DNA of 64,000 nucleotides from Icerya purchasi (lineage: Eukaryota > Arthropoda > Insecta > Hemiptera > Monophlebidae), in the NCBI GenBank assembly GCA_039619475.1, contig CM077115.1, positions 442,588,792-442,652,791 of the forward strand, given 5' to 3'. Positions within the stretch are counted from its first letter, which is position 1, and each line of letters opens with the position of its first letter. Shown here piece by piece: positions 24,501-38,600 of the stretch. Both the position numbers and the translations under genes were made by a program. Below the pieces are notes generated by a model, which was given only the letters and a program-made list of their open reading frames with translations, did no database searches and had not been told where the DNA came from.

Positions 24501-26597
24501 ATGTCAGCGTTCTGCGCACACTTCATATTGTAATCATTAAATCATTGATATTCCGCGCGAAAAATTAATCAACGCTTTTATCAGTCCGAGATGAGCGATC
24601 AACAGTGTCAATCTCCCGTTTTTTTTTTTTATTTTCTCTTAGACTGCATTTATTCGTAACTTTTAATGTATTGTTAATGTAGATTGGGGGGGGGGGGGGG
24701 TAAAAGTTGATGTTACTTGATGCAATGAAACCATATTAGGCAATATTATGTACATACAGTGGGCAGAGTAAATATTCAGAAATTAATATCAAAAACAGCC
24801 GTGAGAAATAGTTCAATAAAAATAAAACAAAAGGATTATAAGCGAAAGAACATAAAAAAGCATAAGTTAACCATTGTTAACGTGAATAATTTTTTTTTTT
24901 TCTTTTTTTGTGCGTTGTTCTCGTTAACTTAAATCAGGTAAGCGAAAATTTATACACACACTCAAACATTTATATATATATATATACATATACACCTGCT
25001 CATCACCATTAATTTGGGATGTTGCAATTTGAAAAAATAGTTATTTATTGAAAAAACCTGCAATGACCTAACTATTGATTTTGTACCGACATAATTGCAC
25101 TACAACTCTGTGCTGTGCTAACTTTGTGTCATAGCTGTTTACATTATACTATTTCTAATAAATAATTATTTTTTCAAATTGCAACATCGCAAAATTAATG
25201 GCGCATGTCCTGTCATTTTCGGATTTGCGAAAATGACGACTCCGCGTCTGTGAAATTTATGTTTAGTTAGTGTTACCAGCTGCAGGTTCTTTTAAGTATT
25301 AATATATAGTTTGCCGTAGAGAAGGCTTCGCTCTGAGTTTATTCTATGTGTTATATATACAGATATACTACTTACGTTCATTTTATAATATAACGGGGGG
25401 AAAAAAACCATAATAAACATAACCTATTATCTCTCTAGGAGTTCAAAAATAAAATATTTCCAATAATTAATCGGTAACTTTATTTTTTTTTCAATTTTAG
25501 ATATTCTTTCGAGTAATGAAACTATTTTTATTAAGAGTAGATTACTTGTCTATTAAATATTTAAAAACAAAACTACCACCTCCTTTACTAATATTATATT
25601 TTTTCTATTCGATCGTCGATAATAAAATCAATTGTTTTTCTTTTATTTAATCCACGCTATACTTAGTTCTTGTATACATTTTATTTTTCTGTTTTATTCG
25701 CAAATCCGAATGAAAAATTTTAAATCTACTTAAAAATGAAAATTTTTAATGATGACTTTTCAATGTAATTTTTTTAATAAATAATTTTTTATTAGAAATA
25801 TATATTTCACAGAATACGATTCACGAACTGTCACAAAGCTGTACTTTTAGCTAGTAATAAATAATAATACTCGTAATAATAACAAATGCAAAAAAACCAT
25901 TTAAAATCAAATATACTGAATAAAAATTAATTTGGAATTGAAAATTTTCTCTGAACTGATACTATTATTATTGTTATTGTTATTATTATTATTAAAAATA
26001 CTTACGTGGTAAAACGAGCAAACGAGAAGATCCCTTTTCTGTTCCCAACGAGTTCGTTAAAACACATTCATACGTTCCAGCATCATCGATTGTTGAATTA
26101 GTTATGATTAATAACTGATCGTCGGCGGTTAAAAAATGACGTTTACTAATTTGAAGAGACCCGCCATCCTTCAACCAACTAACAGTTGGTTTGGGAAATC
26201 CAACGGCCATACATTCCATCACAATGGTATCGCCCACTTCGACCTCTTTATTGTCCATTTTTTTACTAAACGACGGGGACTCTATTTTTTACGAACATAT
26301 ACAATTTTCAAAAATTAATATACAACTAAATTATAACTTTATAATATTCTTTTTTTCATCTTCCTTAAATGCCAAAAATACATGAAAACTTTGATAAGCA
26401 CTTTTCATTAAATTCCTGCAACTTAAAATATATTACGTTTCTTTCACGCGTATTAAGAACGTACTGTCCACACGCGGCAGGATTTAATTGCACTTTCTCT
26501 TATGTTCTGTCGAATATTTTTATTCTCGAACTAAGTTTTCCTTCTTTTAGGTAACAGTCTGCCTTTCAGTCGGACACCTCTATTTTATAGGTACATA

Positions 26598-26642
<45 letters not shown>

Positions 26643-29600
26643 TTATATACTGCACGATAAAAGTCTTACCATACTATAAAAATTACTAAACGCGATGCGC
26701 TAATGTGCTGCTATCTATCATAAATGAAAAAAAACAAACTAATGATCAAATGCACTGAAAACATTTCGTACACGCTTCGTAAGCATATCCACCATGAACG
26801 ACACGAATGTAGCGAAAGTGTCAGGTGAATAGTGGGAGGAGGTAAGCATTTTGGTTTTTTCCTATTGGTGTATCTGCCGCGTTGCAACGAAGTTGAACAG
26901 CAATGACGTTATTTTATGCATACCGATTGTAAAAGATTTGTATACCTGCGTAGTGTTCTAGAAACACCTTAACGATGTCAGTACGGCCTGAAATGGTAGC
27001 ATTAATTGAAAAGGGTCGAAGTCGACGATCAATCGCAATTCAGTATCAGGTGTCTGAAAAATGTGTGCGACACATTTATAAACGATACCTTGAGACCGAC
27101 AAGTACGTATACCGAACGTGAACCGGTCGTCCTCATGTCACAACTGAGCGGGAAGATCGAAATATCGCGCGAATAGCATTGCGTACGCCATTCGCAACTG
27201 CATCAACGATGGGGCGCTCAGTTCACAGGGCTCCGAACACATTAATTTTATCTCATACAGTACAACAACGATTACGGCAGCACGATTTGTACAGTTCGAA
27301 GCCGTGTATTGTTTACTGCCGAGTCACGTTTTACTTTGCAAGCACCAGAATGAGGTCAGACAGTCTGGCGACGCAACGGAGAACGATATAGTCAACAAAA
27401 TTTCGTCCGACGCTCTAATTTTTGCGGGGGAGCTCTAAAATGGTGTGGAGCGGAATTCAATATAATGCCAAAACTGAGCTCCGCGTATTTGTCAACGACC
27501 GTCGGTAAACGCTCATCATTTTTACACAACACGATACGGTCTGGAAGCCATTAAGAGAACCAGTCCACTGACTCACGGGGTAATCATTAATGATGCCAAT
27601 TATTGTTTTTAATTAGACAGATTGTTTGTGTATATAAATAAGAATAAAAAAAATAGAACAAAAAATTTCCATGCACTCTATGTATCCCATATCTATTCTG
27701 CACAAACAAGATGAAACCTAACCTAAAGATTAAATACTTACCAGAAAAATAATACGCGCCTTATAAAGCAAAAAATGGAAGAAAAAAAATCTTATATCTT
27801 GTTTTAACGTTGCAAAATCGAATATAAAATAATTTATTTTTTAATATATTTTTTATTTACGTATTACAAAAAAATCAGCGTATAGTGGTAAGGGGAGAAG
27901 CTTCATATATATTATAATGAAAAATCGACAAATTTTAAAACTGAGTAATTAAAATATTTACCGTCATGTTATATTCTTTTTTTTCAACGCGGCACTTTTT
28001 TAATTTTCAAATCTGGCTAACTGAAATTCATTAATGCACCGGGAGGAGTAGTACGAAGCAAACACAGACTAAAATATATTAAACGAGATATTACTTGACT
28101 ACATATATATATTATACCTAAAACTGTGAGCGTAGCATTGGCGGTTATCACGCCGGCCGTATTACTAGCCGTGCACGTATAGACTCCAAAGTCGATCAAT
28201 CGAACATTCATGATGAAAAATGCATCTTCAACTTTCATACGTCTTTCTTCAGCAGCTGGAAATGCCAAGCCACCGTCTTTCTTCCAAGATATACGTGGAG
28301 TTGGATAGCCAGTAGCTGCGCACTCCAATTTCGCTGTATTTCCAACTTTTTCCTCGACGTTAGACGGCACTTTAACGAAACTGGGAAATACTGTAAAATA
28401 CAAAAAATAAACTTACATAAAACGAAAATAATAATAAACAAGGAGGAAATAAAACAGCTAGATGATTACACATGTTTAGGTCAAAAAGAAAAAAACAACA
28501 AACAAACAGATAACAAAAACTGAAGTAGCGAGAACATCACACTGTCGTGAGTTGCATTTAGAAAGTCAGACAACGCGCTCCGGAATAAAAAATTTCCAAT
28601 TAACCAGAAAAGGAAAGCATATACAATCAGTATATATTAAATACAAAGTTGATCAACATAAAAGTAAAGTAAGTCCCATATCCTGGATAGGGCGTCGGCG
28701 ATTGTGAAGTTAAGGTTCATAATGTATTATACATAAGGACCTAACGGATCTGATGAGAATATCGGGGCCAGTCCCTTTCTCTCGACCGTCTTTACTTAGC
28801 CAGATTTCTTAGTTACCTAATTATTTCAGGCTGGGTAAACCTGGGAGCGACTTGGATCCAGAACGAAACACAAGTATCGATAACCTATGGCATCTCCGGT
28901 TTGGTAGCCGGTTAACTACATAAACAGGAATAAAGCGAGCGAAAAAACTCTAACAGCGCGGAAAAGAACAATGTTTGAAAGCTCGATCGGGTGGAATCGT
29001 ACGAGTACGTGAATAAACGAGACTAGTCGATGCACCGAAACAAACGACCGAAGTAAAACGCAGTTGGACCGATTGCAGAGCGCGAAGTGAAGACAACAGA
29101 TGACTAAAACGTATACAGCAATTGGTGTCCGACGGAGAAAAGAAAAGAAAACGAGAATGACCTACTCGAATGACAAGATATGAAGAACCGGCTAAGAAAC
29201 GCGCAAAACACAAAGGAATAGGAACGGTTGTGGAGAGCTTACGACCAGCAATATACTGAAAACGGCATATCGTGATCTCTGACTAATAATAATCCATTAA
29301 AACCACTCTCGTATCTGTAAATGTAAACCAACCTTATTTTCATTCTTATCTTACGACGCAGTTGCGTTTTCTGGGTTGCAATATTTTGTGTCATGGTCTA
29401 TGGACGATTTTCTTTTCATGTTCAGTTTATTTCTCACAAAAAATATTTAGAACAATTTACACTTTACAAATATAGAATTTAATATAAAAAAAAGTATGTT
29501 TAATTATTTTACTAATCAATCGAAAAATTGCAAAAAACTAACACAGAAACAAAAAGGGCTAAGAGTATTTATCTCGAGACTAAAATTAATCAAGACTAGT

Positions 29601-32600
29601 AAATAACTCGAACAATTAACCGAAACTAGCATATTACGACAAATGTTAAGGTGGCATCTACGATAATAAAGCACTCCCCAAAAAAAAACACATATAAGTT
29701 AAACATTCCAATCACACAAAGATCAACTGATGTGATATTAAAGTACGGCTAAAGAGATTATACACTATAATGAAGCTCCAATTCAACTAACTTAAGCAAA
29801 ACTACACGTAATCGAAAGATTAATATATCAATTGTTTTCGGTTACTTAAAACTTTTTCAGAATCATATCTACTTATGAAATATCCAAAAATGAGCAGTAA
29901 CTACTAGGCACAGCTTTAAAAGTAAAATAAGGAATAAAAAAGAAGAAAAAATAATACCGTACACTTGTTTTATAATTGTTTAATGTCCCACAAAATAGGC
30001 AGAACACCCCCAGTTCATACAACCAACATTGGAAACGGAAAAAGCGACACCGTATACCTGTGTGTTTTATAAATTGATACGTCCGATTTGCTTTGGTAAC
30101 TATAGGGTCTCAAACCTGTATAAATCTGGCTTAAAAAATCGAAAAAAAAAAAAACGCACATGAAAATAAAGTTTAATTCTTCAATTTTTTTTTTACAAAA
30201 AACTTATATCAGTCAAATGCTTTCCGCTTGCTGCTAAACCGCGATCTTTTAATCTAAACACCCAATTACTATACACATCCTCCAACATCGATTTTTGGAA
30301 TTTGTGACATTTCGGCTCGAATTCAGTCCTTTATTTCGTCCCCAAATTGCACGGTTTGCTAGTCTAGAGCCTTTAAATATCCTCAAAGGAAAAAGTCAGG
30401 TACCGACAGGTCAGGGGAGCGAGGCGGTCATACGAGAGCGGAGCCTTTAGAGATGATGCGTGTATGTTCGGCGCAACAATTCCATCGTTCGAGTTGCCGT
30501 GTGAGCTAAGTAGAGCTATTCTGCTGGAACCGCGCTGAGCGTAGTTTACGTTAGGTGCGTAGAATGTAAGAAGGTTTTCATCATGTTCACATACTGCTTC
30601 CCGTGTTGATGTTACCGTTGAAGAACCCGACTATCTCCCACGCTGTCACACACGGATCGGGCATTGGTTTTTCATGAATAATGTGCGTATTATCACCCGT
30701 GGTGGAGCCTTTAATTCAATTTAAGACTACGCTACGATTTGGTACCGGTTTTCGCGAAGCAATGTTAAAATGTTTTCGGACTTTCCGCTGCACATTCACC
30801 TGTTTAAAATTAACATCCGACTACAAACGCGCGTTGCTACTTTAGCCAATGCGACGGAATAAAATTTACGTCTTCTACCGCAGATAGAGCAGCGCGTTGT
30901 GGTCGCTCTACCTACTAACCGAATATTTCCGTAAATTTTTGAAATCATTGACCCTTTTTGGGTGACCCTATATACCACTGCGTTTTGTAAAAAATTGTTG
31001 GAAAAATCCGAAACCGATTGATAAATCGAAGTCGTCACGTAAAACGAGTGAGTGTAGGGGCACAAAAGTGTAAGAAATGCGGGAAGCCGCATAATACGAT
31101 ACTGCATCGAGAAGAATCAAAGCAAGAATCGGGCTACAGTAATCAGCAAATGGACGAAGCGTTTTGGGATTAGAGCAACCGAAGACTGCTTTTTGATGAC
31201 AGGTCCAAAATTGTTTTATTACCAAGCGCTGTCTCGTATACATAATGGTTGATTTACGCCCGATAAAAAGGTCCGAGTATTTCTCGACACTTGCTCGGAG
31301 GCTAATCTCCCCTTTCGGGGAAGCATTTATTCGAAACAATTAAAATTCCAGTAAAAATAAATTATTCGTCCATTTAATGCCGTGCGATTGGAATATTCGT
31401 CACGGATAAATCTCGGTTGAATGATTTCCGCATCGTTATTGATACACTATACACCTAAAATCCCATAACCGCGTTAATACGTTGATAACAGAGACTGTTC
31501 GGTATATAAATTATATAAAAGTCGTTTAATTTTCGTTAAAGTAAAAATGTTCGTTGATTTATTGCGTTTATTCCGTTCAACACCATTCCTGGTATTTTAT
31601 ACAAACTAGCGTGGTTCCTGCCTACTTTATCCCACACTACATACAAAAAGAAGTATAACACAAATACGCAATATTGATTTTTTCGGTTATTCTTCATTAT
31701 TATACTTTTAAGATTTTCATCTAGTCGCTAATATTTTTGAACACTACAGCAGAAACTGAAACCGTTTAAATTTTCCAATAAAGGAGCTATATTTTCATTT
31801 ATTATTAAAATTGCGTTGGATTAATCCCTTTTACCCTGCGGGGCACAGGTTGCTGTAACTAGGATCACTTTCCCTAGTAAGTAGTCACTCAACCGCTGTA
31901 TAGTGCTAGTCCCACTAGCGGGGAAACGAAACAGCAACCACGTGAGTTCTGTACGTCCACGTCGTGCAGGGTGGTAATCTTCTATTTCGGCGGGCTTAGC
32001 GTTGATTAGAAGAGCAAAATCGGAACTCACAATATACTGTTGATAGGAAAACGAAGGAGGGTTCACCTGCCGAAGGTGATCCTTTCATTAAATATCGTTA
32101 AGCATTTTACTGCGTGTACAACTAGCAGACTATCAACAACTCGCTCGTGACAATGTGCTCCAGTCGGACTGGTGAATACCAGTCTAGGGCGAGTAGGCGA
32201 GTACCCGGCGCCTTAAAACCGGGTCCTTTCGGCTAAGGTCGTAAACCCTGACAGAAAATCCTCCAGAAGGCAACGGGAAACCACTGGAGTATTCCTCCCA
32301 ATAATCAATAATGGCTGGAAACTTAAATAGAACGGCCGTTAGTCTGGGGCACCCCTTTAGTGGGGAAACGGTGCTAAGAATACCCCCACCAACCATTACT
32401 GATAATGACGAAAATAGGAATAGGAGTAGCGCAATGAAATTATTAAACAAGAAAACAAGAATTGCTACGTGGAATGTGCGGAGTTTGTATCAAGCTGGAA
32501 AAATGCATAATGTAGAAGAGGAAAGAAAACGGCTGCACATAGACATACTCGGTCTCAGTGAAGTTCGTTGGCCGAACAATGGCATTATGAAGCTGGAACA

Positions 32601-35600
32601 TGCAAATATGTACTATTCAGGGTCAGATGATAATAAACATAGCAATGGAGTAGCAATAATAGTGTCGAAGAATATAGCTAATGCAGTAACAGATTTTGTG
32701 CCGTTATCTGATAGAACAATGCTGCTAAAACTAATGACAAATTATCGTACTCTAAATATATTGCAAACATATGCCCCAACCGCTGATAAAGACGAGGATG
32801 AGCTGGAAAAATGGTACGGTGAAATAGATACTTTACTAAAAATGACGAAAAAAGACGAAATTAACGTCATAATGGGCGACTGGAACGCCAAAATAGGCAA
32901 TGGCAAAAGCGGTCATGAAGCTGGTAATTTTGGCCTTGGTAAAAGAAATGAAGGCGGAGATAGGTTGGTACAGTTCTGTACTGAACAAGATCTGTTCATT
33001 GCAAACACTTTCTTTCAATTACCAGCAAGCGTTTATATACTTGGCAATCTCCTTCAGGGGAAAAATACGGAATCAAATAGATTTTATACTTCTTCCGAAA
33101 CAATTTAAGAAAGATGTAAAATCGGTGAAAACCTATCCAGGTACAGATGTTGGATCGGATCATAATCCAGCGGTAATTACATTAAAATTGTATTTTCGAA
33201 AAGTGTTGAAAGTGAAATCACCAGGGCGAATTGACATTCGTAGAATTCAACAGAATTCGATATGCACAAAAGTTAAAGAGGAAATGAAAAAATCAGCCTT
33301 CCCAGTTATAGAAAATAACACTGAAGAAGCCTGGAAAATTTGGAAATCGGAACAAACTAGGATCCAAAAGGAGATAGTAGGTACAGCTCGATTGCCCAAA
33401 ACTAAGGCATGGATGACTACAGATATTTTGCAAATAATGGAAGAAAGACGGAAATATAAACACGACAAGTTGGAATATCGAAGACTGGACGAACCTATAC
33501 GGAAAGCAGTTCGCGAGGCAAAAGAAGAATGGTTACATAAGAAATGCTGTGAAATAGAGACCCTACAATCTCAACACGATATGTTCAATGTTCATAAGAA
33601 GGTTAAAGAATTTGTTGGAATTATGAGAAGGAAAAATTATTCCGCAATGCAAGATGAAAATGGCAAAATACTGGCTGGTGATCAAGAGAGGACGGTATTA
33701 TGGAAAAATTATATCCAAAAATTGTTTGATACCAGTAGAGTGAATTTAGCAACGAATAGCAAACATGACTTAGCAGAAATAGATATAGATGAAATTCAGG
33801 AGCAAGAAATAATGGAAGCGGCGAAGAACTTGAAATTCGGAAAAGCAGTTGGTCCCGATGACATTCACGGGGAGATAATTAAAGTCTTGTATAATGATAG
33901 GCAGACGGTTATATTCCTAAAGCAGTTTTTTAACAGAATTTACTACTCCGGACAGTTAATAGTAGATTGGTTAAGATCAGTGTTTATACCACTACCGAAA
34001 AAACGAAATGCAACACCACAATGTGAAGATTTTCGCACGATAAGTCTCATGTCACATGTGTTAAAGATCTTTTTAAAAATAATACACATGCGAATTTACA
34101 AGAAATGTGAAGAGAACTCAGGTCAGTGACAATTTGGATTCAAAAATGGATACGGGACTCGAGAGGCGTTATGTATTCTGAATATATTAGCGCAGATATA
34201 GGGAAAAGAATCGTGAACTCTATCTGTGTTTCATCGATTATAGCAAGGCTTTTGATTGCGTAAATCATGAAAAGCTAATTGAAATTTTGGAAAATATTGG
34301 TTTAGATGTAGCAGACGTGCGGATAATCCGCAACTTATACTGGAATCAAAAAGCTGTAATTCGTTGCGGAGATATCACTACAGAGAATATAGAAATAAAA
34401 AGAGGTGTACGACAAGGCTGTGTTTTGTCGCCGATATTGTTCAATGCATACTCCGAAAACATCTTTAAGGTTGCCATGAAAGCAGATGATGGTATTAAGA
34501 TCGGCGATAGCCGGATATCTAATATACGATACGCAGACGATACAGTATTAGTATCGGACAGTCTAAATGGTCTGCAGGATATGGTTAACCGAGTCCGGGG
34601 ATGCTAGTCTTGAACACGGGCTAGAAATAAATGTAGCAAAAACGAAGTGGATGCTGATACGTAAGAAGAAATCCCATAATACTGTAGATAGAAGCCGAAT
34701 TTACATTGGTCGGGAGGAAGTAGATAGAGTCGATAAATACTTATATTCGGGCACATGGTTTCAGGAAGAAGTTGAGCAAACTGTGGAGATCAAAACAAGA
34801 ATTGAAAAAGCGAGAGCAACCTTTGGAACCCTAAAAAAGTTGTTAACAAGAAAGGAAATTACCTTTGGAGTTACGTATGCGTCTCGTACGGTGCTATGTT
34901 TTCTCAGTATTGCTATACGGAGTAGAGAGTTGGACTCTCACAAAAAAGTTAGAAGGAAAACTACACGCGTTCGAAATGTTCATTCACTGTCGCATGTTAA
35001 AGATACCATGGACAGATAAGGTTACCAATGAAGACGTGTTAAAACGAATGTCCAAACGAAGAGAGTTAGTCTTTACCATTCAAAAACGTAAACTGGAATA
35101 TTACGGGCATGTGTGCAGAAATATAAAGTACGAGCCTTTACAACTGGTTCTAAAAGGAAAAATAGACGGTAAAAGAAGCGCAGGACGAAGAAAAACATCA
35201 TGGAAAGATAACTTATTACGTTGGAGTGGAGAAACAGAAACAGAACTGATAGAAAGGGCCATTAATAAGAACAAACTAGCCATATTGATCGCCAAACTTC
35301 GTTCGGAGACGGCGTAGATAAGAAGAAGAAGAAGAATCCCTTTTAAAATTACTTTTTATTACATTAAATTATCACGCAATATGCTAGAAAACCTCTTAGA
35401 ACTTGATTATAAACAGCTGATAGATAGTGCAGATTCGTCACGATTCAAAAAAGTGTGCTTGATATTCGAAAAAATGTTGCGTAAAGGCCAACATAACACT
35501 CTTGCGGTCTATAAACTCGTAATTTCGAACTATGAGGGAGGTTTATCGGGAGGTCAAATATCGTAAATATTCGGCGAACCACTGTATACGTGATTTTATG

Positions 35601-38600
35601 GCGCTTCAAACAAAAAAAAAAAAAACGCATCCATTCAATTTTACAAAATTGACAAGCGAGAAAATTAACTGAGACCGATGAACGCTAGATCGGATGGCAA
35701 ATCGCAAAAACTCCGCAGGTAAGCGCACCACAATTAACAAGACGTATACACATATAAATCCTACAACCTTTTTTTTGTTTATTTGCACGTTTCTAAAACA
35801 TTTGTTGTTTTTTTTTTTTTTTTTTTTTTAGAATAAATAATCAAATTTGACTAAATTATCGAGTAGCGTCATTTGTGCGGCAAGAATGAATATCGTCAAA
35901 TCCGCGGAAGAAAAAAAAAAAAAGTCTATCAAGTTAGTCATAAGCTAGATATAGTGAGGTGGTCACAATGTTCATGCGTATAATATATTATATAATTTAT
36001 ATATATATTGAAGAATTTTACCTAAAACTGAAAGCTGCGATGATTTCGAATAAGCAATACCGTAGCTATTCAAGACGGCACACTGGTAATAACCGCTATT
36101 AGCCATCGTTACACCGATCAATTGTAAATCAGAAAATTGAGTTACACCGTAAGTTTGGGCGGACGCATATCTCCGAAAAGATGTATTTTCCACTCTATAA
36201 TTATTTCGTTTCCAAGTAAATTCCATATCCGAATCGGAAGATGAATTAGCTCCACAACGTAAAGTAACATTATCACCGACTAAAGCGATTACATCGTCCG
36301 GGGACACTGTAATAAACGGTTGCGGGTGATCTTCCGACGCTGCTATTGGGAAAACGGAAACGCACCTTGTTTATTTAATTATTATAAAAAACCGCTTCTT
36401 AAAGTGCATTATGATAACTGTAAATCCGTCGCCGAAAAGTACTGATAAATCGAAGTTTTACTCGCGTTATTACAACGTATGAAAAATTACTTACAACAAT
36501 TGAAGCCCGTAGCCGGAATTTTAGCGATAGATTTTCCCTTCATATTTTCCGGATGCATACAGCGTAAATCGGACAGTTCGACACCTTGTAACGGAAACGT
36601 TTTTAACCAGTTCGGTAACCAGGATAGTGAACAATCGCAAATTAACGAACTGCTGTTTAGTACTAACGTTTTTAAATGCGGACTGACGTCGAACGGATTT
36701 TCTTTGATTTCTGTGATCTCGTTATCGCCGATATCTAAATAGACCAGATTTTCTAAACCAGCGAAGGCGTTATTTACCACTAACAATATCCGATTATTGA
36801 CCATATATAAATTGTTCAATTTCTTCAACGAACTGAAGGATCCGCCGACATTCTCTACCATCCACGATAAATGGTTGTCGCTCAAGTCCCTGAAATTCCA
36901 ATAAAACATTATTCGACGAAAGGAGTTCATTAATTAATCCAGGAAAAAAGGTACAGTTCTTCTTTTCTGCTATTTATAAAAGTAGGAGATTTTAATATCT
37001 GCAAATTGTGAAGAAATGAAGTCAAATATGAAACGCTTAATTCCCAGTTTACAAGAAGACTAAGAATAATGTGTTTCTACTATAGGCTGACATAACCCAA
37101 ATCGGATGGGGTATCTGCATAGTCAAGTTTTGCATAACAAACGGTTTTTTTTTTTCCAATTAGAAAAATCAGAACCGTATATTACGGCGTTGCATTATAA
37201 ATGTGTAAAGTTCAAAAATAAAATTAACGCATGTCGAAAACCTTAACCATATCTTCTTTGAATGTCCATCCCTTTTGTATAACCTCTTTGTATTCCGATT
37301 TGCTATTGCTAAAATTCCCTAATCCTTTATTGCATTTCGTTAATCTTATCGTTTTCGTCGATCTCCGTTGTTTTTCTATCCTCAGTTCCTTTATTTTTTC
37401 AATAGCCGTCCGAATCCAGATCTAACTGAGTCTTTTCCCTCATGTCGTTTCTGGGCGAAGATCGATTATTGACATGTCCAAGGGTGGTGGGTGGAGGAGA
37501 AAAAAGAACTTAATAAATGGGGAAAACACATTTTTTTCCCTTTTTTTCCAACCATTTGTTATTTAATTTTACTCATTTAAATATACGATTCTTCTGTTTA
37601 CCTCACATCTAACTATATTCCATTTAATGCCTGACTGTAGTTAAATGAGGAAATAAACGCGAAATAAAAAGCAAAAATACGAGTTTAAAAAATTATACAC
37701 AAAGCTAATTATAAAATTAAAAATTACCAAGTTTAATAATGAACAAACTTACAAATACTGCAGAGAAGGTATAAAGTCAAAAGCTCCCTCTTCAATGTAC
37801 GTTATTTCGTTGTGATTTAAACGCAAAGACTGCAATTGCGTTAAATGTTCAAAGGTATTCTTTTCGATAGACTGGACTTTATTATTTGACAAATCTCTGA
37901 AAATCGAAAAAAATATACGTATATATATTATAAGATATACAAACATCTCTTATAACTAATAAATATTCACGTTAAATATCCCTTTTATTTAATTTTCGCT
38001 AGACATAATACTATTGAAATTTCTTCTAAAATCATCGATATTACTGATACATTTGACAAAAGTAAATACTCGCTCAGGTAATCATAAATAAAATAAAATT
38101 AATATATATATATATATATATTTTTTTTTAAGACTTTCAATATCGGTGCATTGCGTTTAATATAATTTCATTAAAACGCACAAATAATTTGAAAAGAAAT
38201 GTATAATAAAAACACTCCGGCTTCGGCGTGAACAAATTCCAGCTTGAATTCGTTTTAAAACAATTCTCTGTCGCTGGTTCTATTAAAAAAGGTTTTTTTG
38301 TTTTTATTTTGTACGGAAGTGGTGACTTCAAATAATTGAAACTCTGTATCGAAAATGAGTTCTGTAGCTTTCATCAATGCTGTAGTAGCAGTCATTTCCG
38401 TTTTGAAAAGCTACAATAAAATTATGATATTTAAAAAAGAAACAAAAACAAACGAGAACACGGATAGAGGAAAAGTCAAACTTACAATTCCATTAAACGG
38501 GGACAAGATTCCCAACCGCTATTTAGGTACTGTATCCTATTGTAACTCACGTTAAGATGACTCAAGAGATCCAAACCATAAAGCCATCCTTTAGATATAT

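Noticed and set aside
31821..32450. Minus-strand ORFs over the start of the LINE
   Set aside because: They lie antisense to the LINE 5' UTR and endonuclease and show no family features.
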